The notes under the pieces are model-generated. The model was not told the origin of the DNA and did not search any database. It saw only the letters and a list, made by a program, of their open reading frames with translations. From a bacterium (lineage in GTDB: Bacteria > Planctomycetota > Planctomycetia > Isosphaerales > Isosphaeraceae), in assembly GCA_016125085.1 (NCBI GenBank), contig WGMM01000041.1, positions 33,017 through 97,016 of the forward strand: DNA of 64,000 nt, in the 5' to 3' direction. Both the position numbers and the translations under genes were made by a program. The stretch's first letter is position 1. Each line of letters opens with the position of its first letter. Shown here piece by piece: positions 35,895-47,137 of this stretch.

Positions 35895-36484
35895 GACGTC
35901 GCCTCCCGGGCGCGGTCCTTCAGCTCTCCCAGGAGCCTTCGCACCGAGCGTTCGCTCAGGCCGACGCGCTGGCTGATCTCTTCGAAGGTCAGTTCCTGCT
36001 GACGCAGTTCGAGGATACGGGCCACGACGGCCGGTTTGCCTTTCGTGAGGTTGTCCATCAGGTCCCGGGCCTGGGCATACTGGCTGGGGCTCGGGTCGTG
36101 CCCGCTGGGTTCGAAGGCGTCGGGATCCTGCCGGTTGCCGGAAGTGACGGTGGCGACTTCCTTCTGGATGTCGTATTTCTTGGTGCGCGTTTCTCTTCGG
36201 TAGATTTCCAGAACCTTGTTTCGCGCGGTCGAGCTGAGATAGGCCAGTACCTGCTCGGGTGATTCGAAGGGGGCCGAGGGGTCGTCCCGCCAATCGATCA
36301 TGATGCTTTGATAAACCGATTGCACGAAGTCCATCGAGTCATAACGTACTCGCAGCCGCCGCGGCAATTTCTGCCGCACGACGATCCGGACTTCGTGCTC
36401 GAAGTGCCGAAGCAGTTCGCCGATCGCTTCGCTTTCGCCTGCCCGGACCCGTTTCATCAAATGACGAAATTGTTCGGCCTGCAT
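35891..36484 (-). CDS. ECF-type RNA polymerase sigma factor
   Basis: A 197-residue sigma factor with region 2 (FRHLMKRVRAGESEAIGELL, then RYDSMDFVQSVYQSIMIDW and YLSSTARNKVLEIYRR) and region 4 (ILELRQQELTFEEISQRVGLSERSVRRLLGELKD). I chose the ATG at 36484 because GGGAGGCGACCG lies directly upstream; the frame continues to 36565. The gene overlaps the following kinase by 4 bases. Planctomycete genomes often couple ECF factors to Ser/Thr kinases in place of an anti-sigma factor, and no anti-sigma gene is present here, so control by the kinase is the likely mechanism. Confidence 0.9.
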   Translation of the reverse strand: MQAEQFRHLMKRVRAGESEAIGELLRHFEHEVRIVVRQKLPRRLRVRYDSMDFVQSVYQSIMIDWRDDPSAPFESPEQVLAYLSSTARNKVLEIYRRETRTKKYDIQKEVATVTSGNRQDPDAFEPSGHDPSPSQYAQARDLMDNLTKGKPAVVARILELRQQELTFEEISQRVGLSERSVRRLLGELKDRAREATS

Positions 36485-36809
36485 CGGTCGCCTCCCAATT
36501 CTGAGATCGTCACGAGGAACGGGGATTTCTCCAGGACCGCTTATTAAGTCGTCGATTCTACCCAATTTACAACATTGCGGAAAAAAAAGGCGACCTTTTT
36601 CCGAAATGTTCGCCGGTTTTCGCCAGAAAAATCAACTTGCTCAAAAGGATACCGAACGAAACGCTTCCGGATACGAACCGGAGGCGAACACAAGTTCTTA
36701 TTCCTGCTCGATTTGGATTCGGTCGGCCAATGTGTCGGCAGGTCGCTCGGGCACCTCTTCAGAAGCCAGCAGAGGTTATGAGACGCATCTAGGAAGGTAG
36801 GGGTTCCAC

Positions 36810-37769
36810 ATGGGATACGCTTCGAACAGGAACATGGGTTCGGGCGGTTCGCTCGACGAATATCTGAGGATTCTCGAAACCGACGAATCCGGATTATTGA
36901 CGGTCGAGGAAGAAAAGCAGCTGGCGCACGCCGTCGCTCGGGGAGATGCCGAAGCGAGAAACCGGCTCGTCAGGTGCAATGCCCGGCTGGTCGTTCGCAT
37001 CGCCAGCCAATATGCGGGCCGGGGCCTTTCGCTGGAAGACCTTGTGGGTGAAGGCAACCTGGGGCTGATCCGGGCCGCCGAAGAATTCGACCCTGCTTAC
37101 GGAACCCGGTTCAGCACCTATTCGGCCTATTGGATCAAGCAGTCGATCCGCCTGGCTCTGACGAACACTTCAGCCATGATCCGTCTGCCCAGCCACATGG
37201 TGACTCTGCTGCGGAAATGGGCGAAAGCCAGAAGGCTGCTGGAGCGTGAACTCGGCCGCGAGGCGCATTTCGAAGAGATCGCCGACCGCATGGAGCTGAA
37301 CGAATCCCAGCGGAATTATGTCCGTAACGCGTTTCAGGCCAAGTATCTGTGCGTCGAAGCCGGACGAGCGGACGAAGAATCGTCCTGGCAGATCGACGAA
37401 TTCGTGCTCGATGCTCCATCCGTCGAAACCCGCATGGAGGAAGAAGAGCGCTATCTGTGGCTGATGCGGCGGATGACGCGGCTGACCGACCTCGAGCGAG
37501 CCGTGATCACGCTGCGATATGGCCTGCATGGGGCGGAATCGTTGACCTGGTGCGAAATCGGCAGCCGTCTCGGTGTCACCCGCGAATGGGCAAGAAAGCT
37601 TGAACTTAAGGCCCTGGAAAAACTTCGGAAAGAACATTGCGAGCCGAAGCCGAAGGTGCGGGTGGCCAAATCGACGGACCTGAGGAAGCACGAAGCCGCT
37701 TCCGCCAGGCGACCGGCCGGTGCGGGAATTCCGCAAACTTCGATCGTGCCTGCGATGCTGGCTGTCTGA
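36810..37769 (+). CDS. Sigma-70 family RNA polymerase sigma factor (group 2-like)
   Basis: A 319-residue sigma factor that lacks a full region 1.1. Region 1.2 is SLDEYLRILETDESGLLT. Region 2 is strongly conserved (ARLVVRIASQYAGRGLSLED, LVGEGNLGLIRAAEEFDP, RFSTYSAYWIKQSIRLAL). Region 3 has REAHFEEIADRMEL, and region 4 is ERAVITLRYGLHGAESLTWC with VTREWARKLELKALEKLR. This is the pattern of RpoD-like non-essential or stress sigma factors. The C-terminal 45 residues are a basic tail without homology that I recognise. It is transcribed divergently from the ECF sigma-kinase pair. AGGAAGGTAGGGG precedes the ATG. Confidence 0.9.
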   Translation: MGYASNRNMGSGGSLDEYLRILETDESGLLTVEEEKQLAHAVARGDAEARNRLVRCNARLVVRIASQYAGRGLSLEDLVGEGNLGLIRAAEEFDPAYGTRFSTYSAYWIKQSIRLALTNTSAMIRLPSHMVTLLRKWAKARRLLERELGREAHFEEIADRMELNESQRNYVRNAFQAKYLCVEAGRADEESSWQIDEFVLDAPSVETRMEEEERYLWLMRRMTRLTDLERAVITLRYGLHGAESLTWCEIGSRLGVTREWARKLELKALEKLRKEHCEPKPKVRVAKSTDLRKHEAASARRPAGAGIPQTSIVPAMLAV

Positions 37770-37990
37770 CGCGCCGGGCGAGAAGCCTGAAAGTAGCGTG
37801 GGGGAGCGTACGGATACGCTCCATGCCTGGTCGAAACGAACTGGTTACGACATCCGTTCTCGCAATTTTCGATTTCTTTCGAATGACCCGATCACACCGC
37901 GTTCGACTCCTGGAAGCAGTTATGATAGCGTGATGCGAATCGTGAATTCGTCACGATCATCCAGCCGAAACAGCTCTCGGACATATCGAG

Positions 37991-39577
37991 ATGACGTCGA
38001 CGATCGATCGCCGTTCGATCGAACGAAACGATGAATGCAATACGGTCGCAAGCCCTCGGGCGATGGTTTTGCGATATTCCTTGCTTGTTCTGCTGGGCGC
38101 GTTCGTGGTGGCTTCGATCCATTTCGATGCGCCGCCTCGGTTCGACGAAACAGGTTACCTGATTCTGGCCCGGTCGCTGGCGGATGGTCGAGGCTATCGG
38201 GAAATCGACAAGCCCGCCGCCCCGGTCCATTCGCATTTTCCGCCCGGCTGGCCAGCGACCCTCGCTACATGCTGGACGTTTACCTCCGATTCGATCGATG
38301 CTCGTACGGTCGTAGCCCATGCGGTCGTCGTGGTCTTGTGGTTCTCGGCCGTCGTGCTTTGGAGCCGATGGTTCGCGAGTCCTTTTCCTGAGGTCGTCGC
38401 AATTCCGCTTTCGGTCGCCCTGGCCGCCAACTGGCTCTGGATTCGCCTGGCGGGCGAGCTTCGCAGCGAAACGCTGTTTATCATGTTGTCGGCCATCGTG
38501 TTACTTGCGATTCCATCTGCGCCGGAACGAGTCTCTGGCCGGCGGGCGGCAGGCATCGGCGGCATCGTCGGCCTGGCGATTCTGACACGGCATATCGGAG
38601 TCGCACTGGCCGGTGCGGTTTTGATCGAATTCGTGCTGCGGCGGTACTGGCGGGCCGCGATACAGGTCATTCTGATTTCAGCCGTGATCGTGCTGCCCTG
38701 GGCCGTGACGCAATGGGTCGTCGGTCATGGAACCCAGGCCGAACTTTTGTTGGCGAAGTCCGATCGAAACGATTCGTATACGAACCTGATCGGTTCGCAA
38801 CTGGTTTTTTACGTTCGGCGTCTGCCGGACAGCCTGTTCGGACCATTCGTGGAAACGGCGACCGTATTTCGCGACGATCCACTGGCCGCGACCTTGTCGA
38901 CGGCTTTGGCCGCAGTATTCGCAAGCGTATGGAGCATCGGGCTCGTCCGGATGATTCGGAACGAAAGCGCACGTCCTGCCGGGCTTTATCTGGCGTGTTC
39001 CCTGGTGATTCTTGTCGTGTGGCCATTCACGGAGGCCGGCCGGTTTCTGATCCCGCTGGTGCCGCTGAACCTGGCGGCACTGGTGCTGGGGCTTGATCGG
39101 ATCGGTTTTTCGATCTCCAGGCTGAACCTGAAGTTGCGTTACGTCGTTCGGTCCGTTCCGGTGTCGATCGCTCTAGCCTCTTTGCCTTTCGGCCTGTACA
39201 CCGGGCTGAAGGCTTGGCGAACGGATCCGGCTCAGGCCGATGCTCCTTTCGAAGCGGCCTGTCGCTGGATCGCGGGCAATCTGCCGGCGGATGCCGTGGT
39301 CGCATCCCGTCATCCCGGCGATGTTTACTGGCGATCGAGCCGGGTCGGCGTGCCGTGGCCCGAGGCGAAATCGGCCGAAGCGGCAGCCAGTCTCTTAAGC
39401 GATGCCGGGGCGGGTTTTCTGTTCGTCGATCAGGGTCGGTATGTGGGCGAAAAAGACCCGGCATGGCTTGCCGACGAGGCAACCGGGCAAGTTGCCGCGA
39501 CCTTCCGGCAGTTGGCCGAGCCGGCGACTGGTATGCGGATTTATGAGATCGTCGAAGCGGGCGATCGGGCCCGCTGA
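37991..39577 (+). CDS. GT-C-like integral membrane glycosyltransferase
   Basis: A 528-residue membrane protein with about 10 hydrophobic segments. Just after the first helix it has RFDETGYLILARSLADGRGY, the acidic loop (DE) typical of dolichol/undecaprenyl-phosphate-mannose type enzymes (PMT/GT39-like). The last 110 residues are soluble and lie probably outside (AACRWIAGNLPADAVVASRH). The expected role is transfer of a sugar from a polyprenyl carrier onto a protein or glycan at the outer face of the membrane. The start at 37991 is the first ATG in frame; an internal ATG 24 codons later (MVLRYSLLVLL) is possible. Confidence 0.75.
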   Translation: MTSTIDRRSIERNDECNTVASPRAMVLRYSLLVLLGAFVVASIHFDAPPRFDETGYLILARSLADGRGYREIDKPAAPVHSHFPPGWPATLATCWTFTSDSIDARTVVAHAVVVVLWFSAVVLWSRWFASPFPEVVAIPLSVALAANWLWIRLAGELRSETLFIMLSAIVLLAIPSAPERVSGRRAAGIGGIVGLAILTRHIGVALAGAVLIEFVLRRYWRAAIQVILISAVIVLPWAVTQWVVGHGTQAELLLAKSDRNDSYTNLIGSQLVFYVRRLPDSLFGPFVETATVFRDDPLAATLSTALAAVFASVWSIGLVRMIRNESARPAGLYLACSLVILVVWPFTEAGRFLIPLVPLNLAALVLGLDRIGFSISRLNLKLRYVVRSVPVSIALASLPFGLYTGLKAWRTDPAQADAPFEAACRWIAGNLPADAVVASRHPGDVYWRSSRVGVPWPEAKSAEAAASLLSDAGAGFLFVDQGRYVGEKDPAWLADEATGQVAATFRQLAEPATGMRIYEIVEAGDRAR

Positions 39578-39615
39578 CGGGTTCCAGGCCGAACGCTTTG
39601 CCTGTTCGATGCAAC

Positions 39616-39644
39616 TTGACAGTCTCAGGATCCACGTATCTAAT
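39616..39644 (+). promoter_or_regulatory. Strong sigma70-type promoter for the prkA operon
   Basis: A perfect TTGACA (39616-39621), a 17-base spacer and TCTAAT (39639-39644, one mismatch to TATAAT) stand 170 bases before prkA and just after the preceding gene's stop. The leader would be about 160 bases and contains a purine-rich GGAGAAGGAGAAGG. Confidence 0.65.
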
Positions 39645-39812
39645 TGAATTGGAGAAGGAGAAGGCGCAGACGATTTTCCCCCACGTGTCCGGTTCGCGGC
39701 CGTAAGCACCCAGTTTCACGAGATATCCGAAACATGGAGCGATCGGTGCGAATCAGGCCCGGCCCGAGTCGATGCGCCTGACGAACCCAAGCCTGACGGA
39801 AGGGAGACCCCA

Positions 39813-41879
<2,067 letters not shown>

Positions 41880-41936
41880 TTTTCCGGCCCGGTATCGCTC
41901 ATGAAGGATCATGGCCTCTGACTTAAAGGCTCACGC

Positions 41937-43040
41937 ATGGCGCGACAGATCGATAGAGACCTGAACCGCTTCCGGGAAATCGTGCGTGGCCGGGTCAAGC
42001 ACGACTTGCGCAAGTACATCTCCCAGGGCGAGATGATCGGCCGCACGGGCGGCGAATACGTCTCGATCCCGATCCCGCGCATCGAGATCCCCGAGTTCCG
42101 CTACGGATCGAAAAACTCGGGCGGTGTCGGCTCAGGCCCGGGCGAGAACGGCCAGGCGATCGGCCCCGGGCCGAACGACGGCGGCGTCGGTCAGGCGGGC
42201 GACGCCCCCGGCGAGCACATCATGGAAGTGGAAATCGGCCTGATGGAGCTGGCCGAGATGATGGGTGAACAACTCCGGCTGCCGCGCATCCAGCCGAAGG
42301 GGCAGTCGAACATCGTTGACATGAAAGATCGGTACACGAATGTGCGCCAGACCGGCCCGGAAAGCCTGCGCCACTTCAAACGCACGTTCAAGCAGGCTAT
42401 CAAGCGGCAGGTGGCGTCCGGGATATACGATCCGGAAAATCCCCTGATCGTCCCGATTCGAGAGGACCGGCGCTATAAGTCGTGGACGAGCCTGCCCACG
42501 CCCCGCTCAGCCGCCGTGCTGATTTACGTCATGGACGTCTCAGGCTCCGTGACCGACGAGCAGAAGGCGATCGTCCGCAACGAAGCCTTCTGGATCGACA
42601 CCTGGATGAAAAGCCAGTTCAAGGATCTGGAAAAGCGTTACGTCATTCACGACACCGTCGCACGTGAAGTTGACGAGCATACGTTCTATCATACGCGGGA
42701 ATCGGGCGGAACACGGATCAGTTCGGCGTATAAGCTGGCCGATGAGATCGTCCGCAAGAATTATCCGCTGGAAGACTGGAATATTTACGTCATGCAGTTT
42801 TCCGACGGCGACAATTGGGGCGAAGACAACGCCCAGTGCGTTTCGCTCCTCAGGGAAAACATCCTTCCAGCCGCCAATCAACTCGCCTACGTGCAGGTGC
42901 ACAGCCCCTATGGCACAGGCGAATTCCTGCGGCTGCTGAAGTCGGAATTCAGCGGCGACGAACGGCTGGCCCTGTCGGAAGTGCGCGACCGCGACGGCAT
43001 CATGGATTCGATTCGCGAAGTCCTCGGCCGAGGCCGCTGA
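41937..43040 (+). CDS. yeaH: YeaH/DUF444 family VWA-domain protein
   Basis: A 367-residue protein of the DUF444 family, regularly partnered with PrkA. The N-terminus matches the family (RDLNRFREIVRGRVKHDLRK, ISQGEMIGRTGGEYVSIPIP), followed by a Gly-rich linker. A von Willebrand A fold comes next, with MIDAS motif MDVSGSVTD near residue 198, the Thr/Ser position in SGGTRISSAY and the Asp in QFSDGDNWG. It probably binds a divalent metal and acts as a scaffold or substrate of the PrkA kinase. It sits between prkA (57 bases) and spoVR (20 bases). Confidence 0.95.
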   Translation: MARQIDRDLNRFREIVRGRVKHDLRKYISQGEMIGRTGGEYVSIPIPRIEIPEFRYGSKNSGGVGSGPGENGQAIGPGPNDGGVGQAGDAPGEHIMEVEIGLMELAEMMGEQLRLPRIQPKGQSNIVDMKDRYTNVRQTGPESLRHFKRTFKQAIKRQVASGIYDPENPLIVPIREDRRYKSWTSLPTPRSAAVLIYVMDVSGSVTDEQKAIVRNEAFWIDTWMKSQFKDLEKRYVIHDTVAREVDEHTFYHTRESGGTRISSAYKLADEIVRKNYPLEDWNIYVMQFSDGDNWGEDNAQCVSLLRENILPAANQLAYVQVHSPYGTGEFLRLLKSEFSGDERLALSEVRDRDGIMDSIREVLGRGR

Positions 43041-43060
43041 AAACCGGAGAGGCTGCGACC

Positions 43061-44620
43061 ATGCCCTGGGACACTCACCTGCTGCCCCCCGAACTGCGAG
43101 ACCTTCAGGTAGTCATCGAAGGCCATGCGCGCAGCTATGGGCTCGACTTCTATCCCACCATCTTCGAAGTGCTCGACTATGACGAGCTTTCGGAGATCGC
43201 CTCGCTCGGCGGCTTCCCCGTGCGCTATCCCCACTGGCGCTTCGGCATGGAATACGACCAGCTTTCGAAAGGCTATCGCTATGGCCTGCAGAAGATCTAC
43301 GAAATGGTCATCAACAATGACCCCTGCTATGCCTATCTGCTGAGATGCAATCCGCTGGTCGACCAGAAGCTCGTGATGGCCCACGTTTACGGGCACAACG
43401 ATTTTTTCAAGAACAACCAGTTCTTCGCCCACACCAATCGCAAGATGATGGACGAAATGGCCAACCATGGCTCGCGAGTGCGGGCCATCATTGACCGCGA
43501 GGGCGAAACGGCTGTCGAACGGTTCATCGATTGCTGCCTGTCGCTGGAAAACCTGATCGACATCCATTCGCCCTACATCAAGCGTCGCAAGCCTCCGGAA
43601 CGCTTCGGTGTCGATGCAGCGGAGCAGGGGGGCGAGGCCTCGCACACGCCCGGCCGGCTGCCTTCGAAGCAGTATATGGACGGTTTCATCAACCCGCCGG
43701 AAACTCTTCGGGCCGAGGCCGAGAAATCGCGGGCTGAGCGCGACCGCCCGCGCCGGTTCCCGGAAGAGCCTGAGCGTGACGTACTGCTTTTCCTGCTGGA
43801 AAACGCCCCGCTGAAGCCCTGGCAGCACGACATTCTGGCGATCATTCGCGACGAAGCCTATTATTTCGCCCCCCAGGGCCAGACCAAGATCATGAATGAA
43901 GGCTGGGCCAGCTACTGGCATTCCACGATTATGACCCGCCACTGCCTGGATCCTTCTGAGCTGATCGACTATGCCGACCACCACTCGGGCACGATGGCCA
44001 TGACGGGCGGCCGGCTGAATCCTTACAAAATCGGCATCGAACTGCTGCGCGACATCGAACAGCGGTGGGATCGTGGCCAGTTCGGCCCTGAGTGGCAGGC
44101 GTGCGACGACGTTCAGGAACGGGCCCGCTGGGACAAGGCCGTGGGCCTGGGCCGGCAGAAGATTTTCGAAGTGCGGCGGGTGCATAATGACATCACGTTC
44201 ATCGACGAATTCCTGACGCCCGAATTCTGCCGCCGGCACAAGCTTTTCTCCTTCGGCTTCAACGACGACGCCGAAACCTACGAAATCGAGAGCCGCGAGT
44301 TCCCGAAAATCAAGGAACGGCTGCTGTTCAGCCTGACGAACTTCGGCCAGCCGATCATCCGCGTGCGTGACGCCAATTACGCCAACCGGGGCGAGTTGTA
44401 TCTGGAGCATATCGCGGCGAACGAAGTCGGCCTGCGATTCGATTTCGCCCAGCGCACGCTGGAAAATCTGCACCGAATCTGGATGCGGCCGGTGCACATC
44501 GAAACGATCGACGACGAAACCCCGACGCTCCTGAGCTACGACGGCACGGACCACTCCGTGTTGCCGCTTGCCGCCCCACGCCGGGCGAGGCTGGTGAGAT
44601 CAGGCCGGCGGGAGGGGTGA
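43061..44620 (+). CDS. spoVR: SpoVR/YcgB family protein
   Basis: A 519-residue SpoVR-like protein, named after a B. subtilis spore cortex gene but common in non-sporulating bacteria, where it is stress-induced. The ATG at 43061 follows GGAGAGG and starts MPWDTHLLPPELRDLQ. Typical blocks are seen: DYDELSEIASLGGFPVRYPH, YAYLLRCNPLVDQKLVMAHV, GHNDFFKNNQFFAHTNRKM, MNEGWASYWHS and the C-terminal NRGELYLEH. The molecular activity is unknown. Grouping with prkA and yeaH in one operon is conserved in many phyla and supports a joint function in starvation or envelope stress. Confidence 0.95.
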   Translation: MPWDTHLLPPELRDLQVVIEGHARSYGLDFYPTIFEVLDYDELSEIASLGGFPVRYPHWRFGMEYDQLSKGYRYGLQKIYEMVINNDPCYAYLLRCNPLVDQKLVMAHVYGHNDFFKNNQFFAHTNRKMMDEMANHGSRVRAIIDREGETAVERFIDCCLSLENLIDIHSPYIKRRKPPERFGVDAAEQGGEASHTPGRLPSKQYMDGFINPPETLRAEAEKSRAERDRPRRFPEEPERDVLLFLLENAPLKPWQHDILAIIRDEAYYFAPQGQTKIMNEGWASYWHSTIMTRHCLDPSELIDYADHHSGTMAMTGGRLNPYKIGIELLRDIEQRWDRGQFGPEWQACDDVQERARWDKAVGLGRQKIFEVRRVHNDITFIDEFLTPEFCRRHKLFSFGFNDDAETYEIESREFPKIKERLLFSLTNFGQPIIRVRDANYANRGELYLEHIAANEVGLRFDFAQRTLENLHRIWMRPVHIETIDDETPTLLSYDGTDHSVLPLAAPRRARLVRSGRREG

Positions 44621-44752
44621 TTTCATTTCATTCGATCGATCGAACGGTTTTCGGTCTTTCGATGATCATGCCGATCGTGCGATATCGATCAGATTTGGCA
44701 GCGATCGACGACGTACTGCCCGGGATGTGCTCCGGATCGCAAGAAAATTTGA

Positions 44753-45172
44753 TTATCCGCTCGTTGCGTCGTCTCCGAAGATCGCCAATTCGCCTCCTCC
44801 GACAGCGATGAACTTCATGTTGCGGTCACGGGCCATCCATGCCTCATAACCTGAAGAATCGGGGAACACCTGAAGAACATGCCCCGTGTCGAACCTTAAT
44901 TCGAAATCGAGCGTGTATTCACGCAGAATGACGGATTCTACCTTGGCATTTGCGATACGGCGATTCAATTCTTCGGCTGCATCGACCGGTGCCGGCAAAC
45001 CGAACTGCTGCCTATCGTCCTGGCTCGTAAAGCGTATGCGATCGTTCTCGAGCAAGCGTCAAAGACATGAAATAGCGACCGAAGCGTCGTTATCGAATGC
45101 GAATACCCATTCGAATCCAGGGTGCTCCACCGATTCGAGACGATGTTCTGCAAGCCATGCAAGTGAATCCAT
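44753..45172 (-). pseudogene. Small protein gene interrupted by an in-frame TGA
   Basis: One reading frame runs from an ATG at 45172 (GAGGA upstream) to a stop at 44753, 138 sense codons, but is broken by TGA at 45059-45061. Before the break it encodes MDSLAWLAEHRLESVEH and FEWVFAFDNDASVAISCL; after it RLLENDRIRFTSQDD, FGLPAPVDAAEEL and VLQVFPDSSGYEAW. Both parts stay in the same frame and together resemble short bacterial proteins with a W-x-F-x-F strand, a WR dipeptide and FG-x-P-x-P-x-D. The TGA falls exactly where WR is expected, so TGG to TGA is the simplest explanation. The function of the family is unknown to me. Confidence 0.65.
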
Positions 45173-45672
45173 GGTTCCGTCCTCGAGAGAATTACGAAAA
45201 CTCAGAAGCCCTGAAAGACAGGTCGGATGATCAAGCTGAAGGCACTTCGAAAAGGCAGAGTGAGCCATTTCAGGCACCTTGCTATTCTAAGAAAGACAGT
45301 TCGACCGCCTCGAACGCGCCTTCGAAGGACCTGAACGACCAGTCGCTGGCTAATGAAGATCATCTCCTTTTCGACGAGGCTGGTCAACCACTCGCGATTG
45401 AGGTTTGGGACCATAGTTTGCGGGCATGCGTAATTGAGTCAGGAGCCGAAATTCGAACGGAAAAGCGACATATCGATCATTTATGACTTGAGGTGACCTG
45501 GGCCGATAGCCCGGGCTGGTATGAACCGGGCTTTTGACCCTTGAAATCGTTCGCATAGCGAGACGCGAATTCGGATTTAAGAACCCACGGAAATTCCTGT
45601 TGAGACCTTTTCAGGACTGTCTTCTGCCGGACCTGTAGATGGTTCAAGTGGACTGTGGGGGATGATCGACGA
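45173..45672. other. Gene-poor accessory stretch
   Basis: About 500 bases between the broken gene and the toxin-antitoxin promoter. Several short frames exist on both strands, but none has a convincing start, composition or recognisable sequence. It may hold decayed coding DNA, but I cannot reconstruct a product. Confidence 0.4.
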
Positions 45673-45703
45673 TACAATATGAAACTGGCGATCAGGAGGT
45701 GAT
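45649..45703 (+). promoter_or_regulatory. Promoter and perfect Shine-Dalgarno site of the toxin-antitoxin pair
   Basis: TACAAT (45673-45678) is a good -10, with TGGACT (45649-45654) as a weak -35 at 18 bases. AGGAGGTGAT (45694-45703) is a full anti-16S match, 5 bases before the antitoxin ATG, much stronger than most ribosome sites in this window. Confidence 0.55.
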
Positions 45704-45708
45704 TTGCG

Positions 45709-45894
45709 ATGGCCAATGCGAAACAGCTGATGGTCGAGATCCTGTCTCGGCAGCCGGATGACAGCACATACGATGCACTGCTTCGTGAACTTGCTTATGC
45801 TCGCATGATTCATCGCGGGCTTCGCGATTCGGACGCGGGAAGAACGATGTCCGAAGAAGAGGCCAGGAAGCGTGTCGAATCATGGCGACGCTGA
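45709..45894 (+). CDS. Antitoxin of a ParE/RelE-type module
   Basis: A 61-residue helical protein (MANAKQLMVEILSRQPDD, then YDALLRELAYARMIHRGL and EEEARKRVESWRR) with the size and layout of short type II antitoxins encoded directly before ParE toxins. The C-terminal helix should wrap the toxin. Its reading frame overlaps the toxin start by 13 bases, and a perfect Shine-Dalgarno sequence precedes it, so antitoxin should be made in excess. It probably also represses the shared promoter, though no clear operator palindrome is visible. Confidence 0.8.
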   Translation: MANAKQLMVEILSRQPDDSTYDALLRELAYARMIHRGLRDSDAGRTMSEEEARKRVESWRR

Positions 45895-46184
45895 AGTGGA
45901 CTCTGGAAGCGATCGAAAGGTTGAAGGAAATCCACGAGTACATCGCTCGTGACAGCCCATCCGCGGCGGATTCGGTGATCGACGGAATTTTCGAAAGGAC
46001 ACAATTACTTCGCACCCACCCGCGAATCGGGCAGCGATACGAAGCTGTCGTCGATCGCGAGGTCCGAGAGATTCTCTTCGGCTCCTTTCGTATTCCTTAC
46101 CTTGTCGTCGACGATGCGAATATAGAAATTCTCGGCGTTTTTCATGGCGCCATGGAGATCGAACGATATCTGGAAGATCTGTAA
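45882..46184 (+). CDS. ParE/RelE-superfamily toxin
   Basis: A 100-residue type II toxin. ParE features are clear: WTLEAIERLKEIHEYIARDSPSAADSVIDGI for the N-terminal hairpin, LLRTHPRIGQRYEAVVDREVREILFG in the middle, and the closing strands FRIPYLVVDDANIEILGVFHGA. ParE toxins poison DNA gyrase whereas RelE relatives cleave mRNA; the sequence is closer to ParE but the target is not proven. The 13-base overlap with the antitoxin gene supports a functional pair. It lies beside a broken gene in an otherwise gene-poor stretch. Confidence 0.85.
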   Translation: MATLKWTLEAIERLKEIHEYIARDSPSAADSVIDGIFERTQLLRTHPRIGQRYEAVVDREVREILFGSFRIPYLVVDDANIEILGVFHGAMEIERYLEDL

Positions 46185-46436
46185 CATTTCGAAGCTAAAG
46201 GGTTTCTGAAGTCGTCCGGTTCCAGGGTTTCACTCATATCTCTGACTCGCGTCGATCAGAATCGTCATGACTCGTCCGTAATTCAGGTTTGAGAAAGTAT
46301 TGCGGCATCTTCCCTTATTTCTCGTGATTCCCTTTGCCGAGATATAAGAGGCCGGGCTATCGTCTGTCCGCGACATGATCTCGCGAAACGGACCCCAGGC
46401 TCGATTCGGTCCTCCGTCTTCCGGAAGCGGTTCGTC

Positions 46437-47045
46437 ATGCGTCATCGCCGCGTATTTCTGTCCTTCTGCCTGATCGGTACGGCTTTCGGGGCTGATGGAG
46501 TCGCGCAGACTCTAGGCCGCTCGCCCTCGCCGGCGGCTCGAAGGCATGACATGTCGTACGGTTCCTGGACCGATCTGCCCGATGGCTGGGGTTATTTTCC
46601 GCCTTCGAGCATCGGCGAGCGGCAGAAGATGCTGGCCTGGGCCGAGCGGATCCGGGCCGATGCCGTTGTGCTCGAACGCAGGCTCGCTGCCCGTGAGCGC
46701 GCCGGGCAGCCTTCGGCCGAACTCGATGCGGTTCGCGTGGTGCGGTTCGAGACCGAGACGCTGCGGCAGGATTTGTTGTTCGGCTCGCACATGGCGGATT
46801 TCCGGCCGTCGCTGGAATCGCTCGCAAGCGCGCTCGATGCCGCGGAGCTGCGTGAATCGGCCGACCTGACGCTGAAGCGCTGGGTCGAGAGTCGTGACCA
46901 GGAATTCGCGAAAATCGTAACGGCTTCTGGCCCGTGGCCGCGCTCGCCGCTCGTGTCGCGGCGGCCCGGATTCGTCGCCGGTTCGGCGGACGAAGGTGGG
47001 AAACGGGAAACGCCGGGCGAAGCCCGATCGACATCGCGGCCATAG
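46437..47045 (+). CDS. Secreted protein of unknown function
   Basis: A 202-residue product with an N-terminal signal peptide (MRHRRVFLSFCLIGTAFGAD, cleavage near GVAQ). The mature part begins SYGSWTDLPDGWGYFPPSS and continues with long charged helices (KMLAWAERIRADAVVLERRL, DAAELRESADLTLKRWV), ending in a disordered Arg/Gly-rich tail. I recognise no family. GGAAG lies about 9 bases upstream of the ATG. It stands alone before the pyrophosphatase gene. The antisense frame here is Arg/Ala-rich and not credible. Confidence 0.6.
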   Translation: MRHRRVFLSFCLIGTAFGADGVAQTLGRSPSPAARRHDMSYGSWTDLPDGWGYFPPSSIGERQKMLAWAERIRADAVVLERRLAARERAGQPSAELDAVRVVRFETETLRQDLLFGSHMADFRPSLESLASALDAAELRESADLTLKRWVESRDQEFAKIVTASGPWPRSPLVSRRPGFVAGSADEGGKRETPGEARSTSRP

Positions 47046-47137
47046 GATTTCGGGCGTCGTTTCGCTAAACTGGGTGCTCAGGGCCGAGAGAGTGCGGCCC
47101 GCGTCACCTGAGTCGAGACACGGACTGAGCCGCCGAG

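Noticed and set aside
42908..44554. 548-codon minus-strand frame opposite spoVR
   Set aside because: Shadow of a well supported SpoVR gene.
45097..45486. 129-codon plus-strand frame
   Set aside because: Overlaps the start of the broken minus-strand gene, lacks a ribosome site and has composition typical of non-coding frames.
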